From NCBI GenBank assembly GCA_004557075.1, contig SFEX01000002.1:28146-92145 (forward strand): a stretch of 64,000 nucleotides of DNA. Reading direction: 5' to 3'. Shown here in pieces: positions 49,987-58,703 of this stretch; the stretch's first letter is position 1; the number at the start of each line of letters is the position of its first letter. The stretch comes from Clostridiales bacterium. GTDB lineage: Bacteria > Bacillota > Clostridia > Oscillospirales > Oscillospiraceae. The translations under genes were made by a program, and so were the position numbers. Under the pieces are notes generated by a model. It ran no database searches and was not told where the DNA came from. It saw only the letters and a program-made list of their open reading frames with translations.

Positions 49987-51885
49987 TTATTCAGTGATAA
50001 GGGCTCTCGAGGCATTGAGTATCGCAAGAATAAGCACGCCAACATCGCCGAACACGGCAACGCCCATGCCGACAACACCTAAAGCGCCCAGAAGCATTAT
50101 AACAAATTTCACGGCCAATGAAAACCATATATTTTGTTTTGCTATACTTACAGTGCGCTTGCATATTCTAAGCGCCAGGGGCAGCTTGCGTATATCGTCG
50201 TCCATAAGCACTATGTCGGCGGCCTCGATTGCGGAATCGGAGCCGAGAACGCCCATTGCCACGCCCACGTCGGAGCGGGCGAGCACGGGTGCGTCGTTTA
50301 CTCCGTCGCCGACGAATACCAGCGTGCCGGTGTGCTTTTCGCGCAGCAGCTCCTCCACGGCGGTGACCTTGTCGCCGGGCATAAGCTCGGTCATGACGTC
50401 GTTCACGCCGAGCGCTTCCGCAACGGCGCGGCCTGTAGCATCGGCATCGCCCGTGAGCATGACGGTTTTTTCAACGCCAAGCTCGTAAAGCTCCCGAACG
50501 GCATCCTTCGCGCCGTCCTTTATGCGGTCGTCGATGATTATATAGCCCGCGTAGATACCGTCAGCCGCAACATGAACAACGGAGCTGTGGCTTTCCGCCT
50601 TGCGCGGCTTTATGCCGTTTGACACCATAAGCGCGGAGTTTCCAACGAGCACCTTTTTCCCGCAGACATTTGCCTGAATCCCTCGGCCGGGAATTTCGCG
50701 CACATCGGTGATGAGCTCGCTGTCGGGCATCTGCTGGCAGGCGCGGCGGAGAGAATAGGCTATGGGGTGGTTTGAGTAGCTCTCGGCTGCCGCTGCGAGC
50801 GTAATGAGGTCTGCGCTGCTGATGCCAACAGGCTCAGCGCCCGTAACCGAAAAGCTGCCCTCTGTGACGGTGCCGGTTTTGTCCATGACAACGGTGGAGG
50901 CTTTTGCGAGCGCCTCAAGGTAGTTGGAGCCCTTTATGAGAATGCCGCGGCGGGACGCACCGCCGAGTCCGCCGAAGAAGGACAGGGGCACCGATACCAC
51001 GAGCGCGCAGGGGCAGGATACGACGAGGAATACGAGCGCGCGGCGCAGCCACTCAGACCACTCTCCCGTGATGACGGAGGGAATGATAAGCAGCGCCACG
51101 GCAAGACCGACAACTACGGGCGTGTATACCCTTGCAAAGCGGGTGATGAGCGCCTCCTGCTTAGACTTGCGCGAGGCCGAATGCTCAACAAGCTCAAGAA
51201 CCTTCGAGACCGTGGAGTCCCGGAACGAGCTTGTGACCCGAACTCTTATAACGCCGGTGAGATTGATATAACCGGAGTTTACAAACTGCCCGACGGCAAC
51301 CTCACGCGGCATGGATTCGCCCGTGAGCGCGGAGGTATCAACGGTACTGCCGCCGTCCATGATAATACCGTCAAGGGGTATACGCTCGCCGGGGCTTACG
51401 GTTATGATGGTGCCGATCCTGACCTTCTCCGGGTCAATATGCCTTAGTTCGCCGTCAACTTCAACACAGGCGTAATCGGGTCGGATATCCATAAGCTCGG
51501 CGATGGAGCGGCGGCTTTTGCCTACGGCATAGTGCTCAAAGCACTCGCCCACGCGGTAAAACAGCATAACGGCAACGGCCTCGGGGTATTCTCCGATGCA
51601 CAGTGCGCCGACCGAGGCTATCACCATGAGGAAATCCTCCTCGAGCAGCTTGCCCCGAATCAGCTTCGCGGCGGCGTCCTTTATCGTGTCAAAGCCCACT
51701 ATGAGGTACGGCACGAGGAAAAGCACTGTGACAAGCCACGGCTTCATGCCCAAGACTTTAGCGGTTACTATCCATACCGCGATAAGCGCAACGGCGGATA
51801 TTGCTATGAGCAGAACATCTTTTTTTATATCGCTGTGGCCGTGATCATGACCGCAGCAGTGATCGTCTTCGTGATGGTTGTGCAT
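49987..51885 (-). CDS. P1B-type heavy metal ATPase (Zn2+/Cd2+/Pb2+ type)
   Basis: 632 aa. The N-terminus is a His/Cys/acid-rich metal-binding stretch (HNHHEDDHCCGHDHGHSD) rather than a ferredoxin-like HMA domain. Further along come eight predicted TM helices, the TGES actuator, CPC at 291-293 in the metal-path helix, DKTGT phosphorylation site, the P1B HP motif (SNHPIA) and GDGVNDAPVLA. CPC with these neighbours indicates the CadA/ZntA group that expels Zn2+, Cd2+ and Pb2+. It starts 2 bases after the ArsR stop, and an ArsR/SmtB-type operator precedes the unit, so it is metal-inducible. Confidence 0.95.
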   Translation of the reverse strand: MHNHHEDDHCCGHDHGHSDIKKDVLLIAISAVALIAVWIVTAKVLGMKPWLVTVLFLVPYLIVGFDTIKDAAAKLIRGKLLEEDFLMVIASVGALCIGEYPEAVAVMLFYRVGECFEHYAVGKSRRSIAELMDIRPDYACVEVDGELRHIDPEKVRIGTIITVSPGERIPLDGIIMDGGSTVDTSALTGESMPREVAVGQFVNSGYINLTGVIRVRVTSSFRDSTVSKVLELVEHSASRKSKQEALITRFARVYTPVVVGLAVALLIIPSVITGEWSEWLRRALVFLVVSCPCALVVSVPLSFFGGLGGASRRGILIKGSNYLEALAKASTVVMDKTGTVTEGSFSVTGAEPVGISSADLITLAAAAESYSNHPIAYSLRRACQQMPDSELITDVREIPGRGIQANVCGKKVLVGNSALMVSNGIKPRKAESHSSVVHVAADGIYAGYIIIDDRIKDGAKDAVRELYELGVEKTVMLTGDADATGRAVAEALGVNDVMTELMPGDKVTAVEELLREKHTGTLVFVGDGVNDAPVLARSDVGVAMGVLGSDSAIEAADIVLMDDDIRKLPLALRICKRTVSIAKQNIWFSLAVKFVIMLLGALGVVGMGVAVFGDVGVLILAILNASRALITE

Positions 51886-51887
51886 AA

Positions 51888-52238
51888 TTACTCCTCCAAA
51901 TGCTCAAGACCGATGTTTATTATCGAAAAAATGTGCTCGTCGTCGAGCGAATAAAAGACGGTTTTGCCCTCGCGCCGGTATTTCACAAGCCTGCTCGAGC
52001 GCAGTATCTGAAGCTGATGCGATATCGCCGACTGGGAAGCGCCAAGCAGCTTGGACAGGTCGCATACGCACATCTCCGACCTCGAGAGGGCATAGAGTAT
52101 GCGTATCCTCGTCGAGTCGCCGAACACGCGGAAAAACTCCGAAAGCTCGCACAGCACGGCGTCGTCAGGCATCCTGCGGTCAACGTCCTGAATGACCTGC
52201 TCGTGTGTCACGGTTTCGGCACAGGTGAAATCATCCAT
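51888..52238 (-). CDS. ArsR/SmtB family metal-sensing repressor
   Basis: 116 aa from the ATG at 52238 (GGAGG seven bases upstream; an in-frame ATG at 52271 lies inside the operator). Winged helix with the CadC-type metal motif SEMCVCDLSKLL (ELCVCDL box, two Cys) at the end of helix alpha-3 and a C-terminal helix EHIFSIINIGLEHLEE with a His/Glu pair like the alpha-5 Zn site of SmtB/CadC. The presence of both motif types points to Cd/Pb and Zn sensing. Encoded first in the arsR-ATPase-HAD operon. Confidence 0.93.
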   Translation of the reverse strand: MDDFTCAETVTHEQVIQDVDRRMPDDAVLCELSEFFRVFGDSTRIRILYALSRSEMCVCDLSKLLGASQSAISHQLQILRSSRLVKYRREGKTVFYSLDDEHIFSIINIGLEHLEE

Positions 52239-52254
52239 AGAATTTCCTCCAACG

Positions 52255-52306
52255 TATGAACATTTATTCATATGTTTATAATATACCTTGACTCGCCATA
52301 TGTCAA
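52255..52306 (-). promoter_or_regulatory. arsR promoter and SmtB/CadC-type operator
   Basis: Promoter: TTGACA (52306-52301), 17 bases, TATTAT (52283-52278) on the minus strand. The operator TATGAA-N6-TTCATA (52255-52272) lies just downstream of the -10. It matches the known 12-2-12-like core ATATGAAxxxxxTTCATA of this regulator class. Confidence 0.85.
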
Positions 52307-52314
52307 ATCCGCAT

Positions 52315-52373
52315 ATACATAATTTGATGAGTTTTATGTATTCCTTGACATAATCGGCATATAATGATATGCT
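52315..52373 (+). promoter_or_regulatory. Inverted repeat and promoter of the S24 repressor gene
   Basis: Inverted repeat ATACATAA (52315-52322) / TTATGTAT (52334-52341), directly before a -35 TTGACA (52345-52350) with TATGCT 17 bases on. Candidate operator for the regulator's own control. Confidence 0.45.
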
Positions 52374-52399
52374 TCATATATAAATGTGGAGGTGGCGTC

Positions 52400-53143
52400 A
52401 TGAGAGGTTCAACTTTAAAGAAGATACTTTCCGAGCAGGGCATCAGCATAAGCGAGCTTGCGCGCAGGCTGAATGTTCCGTCGCAAACGCTTTACAGCAT
52501 GGTAAAGCGCGACAATCAGAAGGTGGACTTTGACCTGATGATGCACATATGCGCGGAGCTGGATGTGCCGGTGGAGCGCATGTGCGATACACCGCTGCCG
52601 AATATGCCTGATCTGCGCGAGTGGCAGCTTATAGGGAAGTACAGGCGCCTTGCAGACCACAGCAAAAAGCTTGTGGATATCATTATTGACCACGAGCTTG
52701 AAAGCATCGATATGCGTGAGGATACCGAGCAGAGCGAGGATACAAGAATAATTCCGCTCTACAGTACGCCGGCGGCGGCCGGCTACGCATCTCCCGCGCT
52801 GGGCGATGACTACGAGGACTATGCCGTCAGCAGCGGCAGTGCCGCCGACTTTGCGGTGCGCATTGACGGCGACAGTATGGAGCCGTACATTGATGACGGC
52901 AGCATCGTCCTATGCAAGCGCGGCGAGATAATCCACGACGGCGATGTGGGACTGTTTTTCGTCGACGGCGATATGAAGTGCAAGCAGTATTGCCAGGACT
53001 ACGCGGGAAATGTGTACCTTTTCTCGGCAAACAGGAACCGAGCCGACGCGGATGTTGAGATCAAGGCATCCTCCGGCTTGACTCTTATGTGCTTCGGCAA
53101 GGTGCTGCTCGATAAGAGCATACCGCTGCCGGAAATGAGGTGA
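52400..53143 (+). CDS. XRE-S24 (LexA/CI-like) repressor
   Basis: 247 aa from the ATG at 52400 (GGAGG seven bases upstream). N-terminal XRE helix-turn-helix (ISISELARRLNVPSQTLYSMVKRD), then an S24 peptidase domain with likely self-cleavage site Ala127-Gly128 (AAAGYA), nucleophile Ser159 in GDSMEP and general-base Lys195 in MKCKQY. Spacing of 36 residues fits the Ser-Lys dyad of LexA. RecA-stimulated or stress-induced autocleavage should remove it from DNA. It is not canonical LexA, because its DNA-binding domain is XRE type. The next membrane-protein gene starts 4 bases after its stop. Confidence 0.93.
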   Translation: MRGSTLKKILSEQGISISELARRLNVPSQTLYSMVKRDNQKVDFDLMMHICAELDVPVERMCDTPLPNMPDLREWQLIGKYRRLADHSKKLVDIIIDHELESIDMREDTEQSEDTRIIPLYSTPAAAGYASPALGDDYEDYAVSSGSAADFAVRIDGDSMEPYIDDGSIVLCKRGEIIHDGDVGLFFVDGDMKCKQYCQDYAGNVYLFSANRNRADADVEIKASSGLTLMCFGKVLLDKSIPLPEMR

Positions 53144-53147
53144 GCAG

Positions 53148-53699
53148 ATGTCCGGTGAAAAAAATAATAAAGAGATAATTGACCCAAAATCGGATAGACA
53201 GCAATGGCTGCGTCTTAACGGAACGGCTTTAGCGGCGGCGGTCGTGCTTGCGCTGCTCGGCTGCATTTACGCTCCTGTTACGCTTATCTATAACACTGCG
53301 GGGATGGGCATGCTTCTGCTCCGATTTGTTCTGCTGCTTATCTGTGCCGCAGCATATTTCTTTGCGTATGAGTATATACGCGCTGCTGCAATCGAAAAAA
53401 TTAGCGGCGAAAAGGCGGTAAAGCTTCCTGATAAGCCCCTTGCCTCTGCCGTGCCGAACCGCAGCCTTACGTTTAAGGAGTACCTGAAGATAAGCTTCGT
53501 ACCGGTGCTGCTGCTTGGAGCGGTGCTGCTGATTTTGATGTTTATACTTCCCGTAAGGTTCTTCTGGCAGATTTACATAATACAGATAATCAACCTTGCC
53601 GGAGCCGCGGGAGATGTATATATCGCGTATAAGCTTTATAAGCTAAAAGGCGCTGCACGCATAGAGTACGACGGAAGCGCCGTAATCATAAAAAACTAA
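53148..53699 (+). CDS. Small membrane protein, DUF3267-like, lacking HExxH
   Basis: 183 aa, four hydrophobic segments (about 24-45, 52-72, 118-137, 143-162). The C-terminal end IINLAGAAGDVYIAYKLYKLKGAARIEYDG resembles the DUF3267 'GDI' helix and tail. DUF3267 proteins usually carry an HExxH metalloprotease-like motif in helix 2; here the matching place reads YEYIRAA, so if homologous it is catalytically inactive. The similarity is weak and judged by eye. It is co-transcribed with the S24 repressor (4-base gap) and precedes the M20 gene by 18 bases. Confidence 0.55.
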   Translation: MSGEKNNKEIIDPKSDRQQWLRLNGTALAAAVVLALLGCIYAPVTLIYNTAGMGMLLLRFVLLLICAAAYFFAYEYIRAAAIEKISGEKAVKLPDKPLASAVPNRSLTFKEYLKISFVPVLLLGAVLLILMFILPVRFFWQIYIIQIINLAGAAGDVYIAYKLYKLKGAARIEYDGSAVIIKN

Positions 53700-53717
53700 T
53701 GAGCAGGGAGAAGAACA

Positions 53718-54875
53718 ATGCAGCTTAGTAGAGAAATGCTGAATATGAAGGATGAATGCACAAAAATACGCCGGGATCTTCACAGAATACCGGAGATCGG
53801 TTTTGAGCTGCATAAAACCCATGAATATGTCGAGAGCCTGCTTCTAAAATGCGCCCCGGATAAGCTTGAGACTCTTGCTGAGACGGGGCTGAAAGCGGTG
53901 TTTTATGCGGATAATGCTGATAAGACAATTGCCTTTCGCGCGGATATGGACGGAATGCGTAACCACGAGGAGAACAAGCTGCGTTTCCGTTCTCGCAACA
54001 GGGGAGTGATGCACGGCTGCGGGCACGACGGACACATGACGATATTGCTGCTGCTGGCAAAATGGATATCCCATAACCGGGATAAGCTGAGCTGCAATGT
54101 GGTTCTGATTTTCCAGCCCGGCGAAGAGGGCTGGGCAGGCGCAAGACGCATGATAAACGAGGGCGCTCTCAAAAACCCCGAGGTTGACCGCATTTACGGT
54201 CTGCACCTCTGGCCGACCGTGCCCAAGGGAAAAATCGGCATACGCTGGGATAATCTTATGGCGCAGACCACCGATTTTGAGATCAAGGTGCGCGGCAAGA
54301 GCGCCCATGCCTCAACTCCGCAGATGGGCGTTGACGCTATAGTCGTTGCGGCAGAGCTTATAACGATGATCCAGTCGATAATCACGCGGGACGTTGACCC
54401 GCATCAGGACGCCCTGCTGACCCTCGGTAAGATACAGGGCGGAACCTCGCACAATGTCATTGCCGATGAGGTCGCTATGAGCGGAACGCTGCGGGTGTTC
54501 AGCAACGAGCTTTTCGATAAGCTCATGCGCCAGATACATGCGCTCCTGCAGGGGCTTGAGCTGGCAACGGGCGCAAACATAACGATGGAGACCATAGTCC
54601 ACTATCCGTTCGTCGCGAACCCGAGATCGCTGGTTGAAAAATTCTACACGGTGCTCGATTCCATGGACGATACGGTGCTTGTGGAGCCTGTTATGGCGGC
54701 AGAGGACTTTGCCGAGTATCAGCAGGAGGTGGAGGGACTTTTCATGTTCCTCGGAATAAACGGAGGCAGGGGCGGCGAACCTCTGCACAGCAGCAAATTT
54801 GACTTTGATGAGGACGTGCTTTTAATAGGCGCGGAGGTTTTCAAAAGAATATTGGAGGGTGAATGCCATGCATGA
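53718..54875 (+). CDS. M20 family amidohydrolase/aminoacylase
   Basis: 385 aa. Zinc-peptidase fold with metal ligand motif GCGHDGH near residues 98-104, the acid pair EEGWAGARRM, dimerisation-domain segment GKSAHASTPQMGVDA and the C-terminal AEDFAEYQ with HSSKFDFDED. It belongs to the IAA-amino-acid hydrolase / N-acyl amino acid amidohydrolase group, so it cleaves an N-acyl group from an amino acid or similar. The physiological substrate is unknown. ATG follows GGGAG. Its end overlaps the next gene by 8 bases, so the pair is translationally linked. Confidence 0.92.
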   Translation: MQLSREMLNMKDECTKIRRDLHRIPEIGFELHKTHEYVESLLLKCAPDKLETLAETGLKAVFYADNADKTIAFRADMDGMRNHEENKLRFRSRNRGVMHGCGHDGHMTILLLLAKWISHNRDKLSCNVVLIFQPGEEGWAGARRMINEGALKNPEVDRIYGLHLWPTVPKGKIGIRWDNLMAQTTDFEIKVRGKSAHASTPQMGVDAIVVAAELITMIQSIITRDVDPHQDALLTLGKIQGGTSHNVIADEVAMSGTLRVFSNELFDKLMRQIHALLQGLELATGANITMETIVHYPFVANPRSLVEKFYTVLDSMDDTVLVEPVMAAEDFAEYQQEVEGLFMFLGINGGRGGEPLHSSKFDFDEDVLLIGAEVFKRILEGECHA

Positions 54876-55563
54876 TGAAGTATCTTTGGAAAAGAAAAGG
54901 CCGACTCCGGTAGACGGCACTCTTCGCAAGTTCGCGCTGAGGGTGCCCGAGTGCATCTACAAGGCCAGCGGTATACTGGTGTTCGGAAAGCGAATAAAAT
55001 CACTTGTGTTTTCAACTGATCTATGCATCATAAGAAACGTCAACGCGGATGCTATAATTGCGGTGTATCCGTTTACTCCGCAGCCGGTTATCACGCAGGC
55101 GCTAATGCTGGCGGCCGATATACCGGTGTTCGCGGGCGTCGGCGGCGGGCTGACTCAGGGTCAGCGCGCCATAAACCTTGCGATGTTTGCGGAGATGCAG
55201 GGTGCGACGGGCGTCGTGCTGAATGCGCCGACGTCGAATGAGGTGCTGGAGCATGTGCGCCATACGGTGGATATCCCGGTCGTAATGACGGTCGCGCGCA
55301 GCGATACGGATATTAAAGCTCGTCTCGCGGCCGGTGCGGACATATTCAATGTCTCCGCCGCCGCAGAAACTCCGGATATCGTCCGTAAGATAAGACAGGC
55401 GCACCCGGATGTGCCTATCATAGCCACCGGCGGCCCCACGGACGAGAGTATTGAGAGAACCATCGAGGCTGGAGCCAATGCAATAACCTGGACCCCGCCT
55501 TCCAACGGCGATATATTCAGGGACATCATGACCGCCTACCGGGAGAACAAGCCGCATCCTTAA
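54868..55563 (+). CDS. Uncharacterised TIM-barrel protein, partner of M20
   Basis: 231 aa from the ATG at 54868. Beta/alpha barrel repeats are visible: AIIAVYPFTPQPVITQALMLAADIPVFAGVGGG, GATGVVLNAPTS, PVVMTVARSDTDIKARLAAGADIFNVS and the C-terminal phosphate-loop pattern IIATGGPTDESIERTIEAGANAITWTPPS. This resembles phosphate-binding barrels (IMPDH/PdxS/NanE-like), but I recognise no specific family. An N-terminal extension of about 50 aa precedes the barrel. It overlaps the M20 gene, so the two enzymes may act in series on an acylated compound; that is inference only. Confidence 0.7.
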   Translation: MHDEVSLEKKRPTPVDGTLRKFALRVPECIYKASGILVFGKRIKSLVFSTDLCIIRNVNADAIIAVYPFTPQPVITQALMLAADIPVFAGVGGGLTQGQRAINLAMFAEMQGATGVVLNAPTSNEVLEHVRHTVDIPVVMTVARSDTDIKARLAAGADIFNVSAAAETPDIVRKIRQAHPDVPIIATGGPTDESIERTIEAGANAITWTPPSNGDIFRDIMTAYRENKPHP

Positions 55564-55571
55564 TACATAAT

Positions 55572-55605
55572 AAAAACGCAGAGGTCTTACCTCTGCGTTT
55601 TTTTT
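55572..55605. terminator. Bidirectional terminator
   Basis: AAAAACGCAGAGG / CCTCTGCGTTTTTTTT around TCTTA, between the TIM-barrel gene and the converging kinase gene. Confidence 0.9.
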
Positions 55606-56173
55606 ATTCGATTATCATATCGAAGCTTCGCTCGTTTCTTAGCTTTTCAAAATAACGCTGTTCCATGGGTATCCACAGCTCGAAGAATTTTTTGTGGAGC
55701 TGAGCCGGACGCATCAAGATGCGCTCTCGCTGCAAATTGCTGTCAATGCTCATGAAAACCGAATAATCTATTGCCGCGGCGTTATAGGGATGCAGGCTGT
55801 ACGTTCCCTCGATTATATTCAGCGCCTTGGGAGATGCGTAAACCGGCTCTGTCAGCTCCATTTTGCGGCAGTCAAACGGACGATAGCAAAAGCTCTCGTT
55901 TTTAAGAAGCGGCATGATCACCTCATCATGGAAGCGCTCATAATCCACGTTTCCGCCGATTTCCGCGAAGCGCTCGGGCGTCCTCTGCTCCGCGCGGAGG
56001 AAAAAATCGTCCATATGAAACACATTGCAGTCAAAGCTCTGCGAAAGCCTTTTTGTAAGCGTGGTTTTTCCGGCGGCGCAGCAGCCGTCGATAGCGACGA
56101 TCACGCGCTCGCGCTGCGAAAGCAGCCCGGCAATTTTCTCTTCAAGAGATTTTATCTCAGTTTCCCACATCAT
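55604..56173 (-). CDS. Uridine kinase-like P-loop kinase
   Basis: 189 aa. Walker A variant DGCCAAGKTTLTKRL near residues 29-43 and FHMDDFFLRAEQRTPERFAEIGGNVDYERF, the acidic pair typical of the uridine kinase/phosphoribulokinase family, then NIIEGTYSLHPY. It should phosphorylate a small sugar or nucleoside; the specific substrate is not evident. It overlaps the SDR gene (ATG at 56173 within the SDR stop region) and ends the minus-strand operon with plsC and the ABC exporter. Confidence 0.85.
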   Translation of the reverse strand: MMWETEIKSLEEKIAGLLSQRERVIVAIDGCCAAGKTTLTKRLSQSFDCNVFHMDDFFLRAEQRTPERFAEIGGNVDYERFHDEVIMPLLKNESFCYRPFDCRKMELTEPVYASPKALNIIEGTYSLHPYNAAAIDYSVFMSIDSNLQRERILMRPAQLHKKFFELWIPMEQRYFEKLRNERSFDMIIE

Positions 56174-56904
56174 TTTATAAACCCGCCGTCCGAGGTGATG
56201 ACCTGTCCTGTTATAAACGACGCTGCGTCGGACGCGAGGAACGACACAAGCGCGGCTATATCCTCCGGCATTCCAAGCCTGCCAAGCGGCGTATCCTCAG
56301 TCAGCTCAGCAAGGGTATCGCTGCCGAGCACCTGAACCATATCGGTGTCAATAACGCCGGGAGCAACGCAGTTTACCCTTATGCCGCTCGGCGCAAGCTC
56401 CTGCGCGAGAGAGCGGGTCAGGCCGACTATCGCGTGCTTTGTCGCAGAGTAGGCGACCTCACACGATGCTCCGTGCAGCCCCCAGATAGAGGATGTGTTT
56501 ATAATGCAGCCGGAGTGCTCATGGAGCATATTCGGCAGCACCGCCTGTATGGTGTTGAACGCACCGTTCAGATTCACATCGAATATACGCTTCCAGTATT
56601 CACGGCTGATGTCCTGAAACAGGCATTGCCTTGCTATGCCCGCGTTGTTGACAAGCAGGCTTATGTGACCGAAGCGCTCCCGCACGGCCTTTACCATTGC
56701 ATCGACAGCATCAGCGTCGGCTACATCGGCCTGAAAACACATGGCATCACACCCGGCCGCCGTCAGTGCCTTGACATGCTCCTCGGCCTTATCCTGCCTT
56801 TCTATGTAGTTTATGCACACGGCATAGCCGTCGCCGGCAAGCTTTGCCGCGACAGCCCTGCCTATTCCTCGGGAGGAACCCGTTATCAGTGCAACTTTTT
56901 TCAT
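56170..56904 (-). CDS. Short-chain dehydrogenase/reductase (FabG-like)
   Basis: 244 aa. Cofactor motif TGSSRGIGRAVA near 8-19, NNAG, catalytic Ser in INTSSIWGLHG and YSATK (Tyr/Lys), and the C-terminal ITGQVITSDGG. Full Rossmann NAD(P)H-dependent reductase. In Firmicutes this branch includes both FabG and YmfI, the EF-P 5-aminopentanone reductase; no fab genes are here, so the role is open. GGAG six bases before ATG. It is 11 bases after the ABC stop, in the same operon. Confidence 0.9.
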   Translation of the reverse strand: MKKVALITGSSRGIGRAVAAKLAGDGYAVCINYIERQDKAEEHVKALTAAGCDAMCFQADVADADAVDAMVKAVRERFGHISLLVNNAGIARQCLFQDISREYWKRIFDVNLNGAFNTIQAVLPNMLHEHSGCIINTSSIWGLHGASCEVAYSATKHAIVGLTRSLAQELAPSGIRVNCVAPGVIDTDMVQVLGSDTLAELTEDTPLGRLGMPEDIAALVSFLASDAASFITGQVITSDGGFIK

Positions 56905-56915
56905 GTCATTCTCCG

Positions 56916-58703
56916 TTATTTGTTCTCAAACTGGCTGTTGTACAGCTCAGCGTACAGACCGCCTGCTTCAAGCAGCTCCTCATGCGTGCCGCTTTCGACA
57001 ACGTCGCCCTTGTCCATCACGAGTATCATATCCGCGTCGCGTATGGTGGAGAGCCTGTGGGCGATAACAAAGGACGTTCTGCCCTCTGTAAGCCTATCCA
57101 TCGCCTGCTGAACAAGTGCCTCGGTTCGCGTATCGACGGAGCTGGTGGCCTCATCGAGGATTATCATCGGGGCGTTTTCCACCATCGCGCGGGCGATGGT
57201 AAGAAGCTGGCGCTGGCCGGATGAAAGGCTGCTGCGGTCGCTCAGGACGGTGTCGTACCCGTCGGGCAGGGTCATTATGAAATGATCCATGCCCACAAGC
57301 TTGCAGGCAGACCTTATCTGCTCGTCGGTGACGTCCTTCTTACCGTAGGCGATATTCTCGCGGTATGTACCCTCAAAGAGCCATGTGTCCTGAAGCACCA
57401 TACCGAACATAGAGTGTATATCGCTTCTCTTCATCTCCGATATCGGCACTCCGTCGATCCTTATCTCGCCGCTCCATAGCTCGTAAAAGCGCATCAGGAG
57501 ATTGACCATTGTTGTCTTACCGGCGCCGGTATATCCGACGATGGCGACCTTTTGACCCGATGAGATATTTGCCGAGAAGTCATTGATAACAGGCTTATCC
57601 TCATCGTAGCCGAATCTGACGTGGTCAAATTCAACATCGCCTTTTACGCTGTCAAGTGTGGCTTCGCAGTCGCTGTCATCCGGCATCTCCTCCTCGCCGA
57701 GGAAGCCGAACACACGCTCGCCCGCGGCTCCCGCCGACATAAGGCTGTTGGCCGCCTGGGATATCTGCGTAAGCGGATTTGTAAAGAGCTTTACATAGCT
57801 TATAAACGCGACTATCGTTCCGAAGCGGATGCTGCCGCTCATGGTGAGCGCCGCGCCGACGACGCAGACCGCAACATAGCCGAAGTTGCCGATGAAGCCC
57901 ATGAACGGCTGCATAAGTCCGCCGAAGAACTGGGACTTCCACGAGCTGTTATAAAGGTTATCGTTTATCCTGCCGAACTCTTTCTTGGCCTGTCCAACAG
58001 CGCTGTAGACGCGCACGATGTCGTTTCCGGAGTATATCTCCTCGATATGTCCGTTCATGTCGCCGAGATTTCGCTGCTGCTGCTGGAAGTACCTGATCGA
58101 TTTCTTCATTATCATGAACATGAACACGAAGCCGAGCACGGAGGAGGCTATTGCCGTCAGAGCGAGGGAGCCGCTCGTTGCAAACATTATGATAGTAACG
58201 CCGACAAACTGCACCACCGCCTGAACAAGCGTCGTAATGCTGGAGTTGAGCGCAGAGCTTATGGTGTCAACGTCGTTTGTGATGCGGCTGAGCACATCGC
58301 CCACGCTCACCTTGTCGAAATACTTCAGCGGCAAACGGTTCATTTTTTCGCTGATGCTGTTTCGCATATTCCACGCAAGCTTCTGCATGACGGTTATCAT
58401 CACATAGTTTGAAGCGCATGTAACAAGGCTTGCGCAAACGTATATCGCAAGGACGATTATGATGGCCTTTATGATTGCGTTCATGTCGATGCCGGTAGCA
58501 AGGCCGTCGCCGATGGTGTTTGTAAGATCGGCCATTTTGTCGGGCGCTATCAGGGTCAGCGCCGTTCCCGCCAAGGACAGTATCAGAGCTACAACAATTG
58601 CTTTGTACCAGGGCTTGAGATACTTTAGGAGATCCAGCATCGAGGATTTTATGTTGTTGGGCTTTTCATTGCGAGGCTTGCCCGGGCCTTTCATTCCTCT
58701 CAT
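56916..58703 (-). CDS. ABC exporter subunit with intact catalytic site
   Basis: 595 aa. Six TM helices (to about 330), then the ATPase: Walker A GYTGAGKTT, signature LSSGQRQ (first Gly replaced by Ser), Walker B MIILDEATSSVD with the catalytic Glu, and H-loop VIAHRLSTI. It should pair with the product of 58700-60463, whose site is degenerate. Heterodimers of this kind (TM287/288, BmrCD, LmrCD) export drugs or lipids. The gene overlaps its partner by 4 bases. The N-terminal charged extension MRGMKGPGKPRNEKPNN is typical of these subunits. Confidence 0.93.
   Translation of the reverse strand: MRGMKGPGKPRNEKPNNIKSSMLDLLKYLKPWYKAIVVALILSLAGTALTLIAPDKMADLTNTIGDGLATGIDMNAIIKAIIIVLAIYVCASLVTCASNYVMITVMQKLAWNMRNSISEKMNRLPLKYFDKVSVGDVLSRITNDVDTISSALNSSITTLVQAVVQFVGVTIIMFATSGSLALTAIASSVLGFVFMFMIMKKSIRYFQQQQRNLGDMNGHIEEIYSGNDIVRVYSAVGQAKKEFGRINDNLYNSSWKSQFFGGLMQPFMGFIGNFGYVAVCVVGAALTMSGSIRFGTIVAFISYVKLFTNPLTQISQAANSLMSAGAAGERVFGFLGEEEMPDDSDCEATLDSVKGDVEFDHVRFGYDEDKPVINDFSANISSGQKVAIVGYTGAGKTTMVNLLMRFYELWSGEIRIDGVPISEMKRSDIHSMFGMVLQDTWLFEGTYRENIAYGKKDVTDEQIRSACKLVGMDHFIMTLPDGYDTVLSDRSSLSSGQRQLLTIARAMVENAPMIILDEATSSVDTRTEALVQQAMDRLTEGRTSFVIAHRLSTIRDADMILVMDKGDVVESGTHEELLEAGGLYAELYNSQFENK

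Noticed and set aside
57621..58412. Plus-strand frames opposite the ABC exporter genes (57621-58412 and 58778-59596)
   Set aside because: Both lie inside ABC subunit genes whose motifs are unmistakable on the minus strand.
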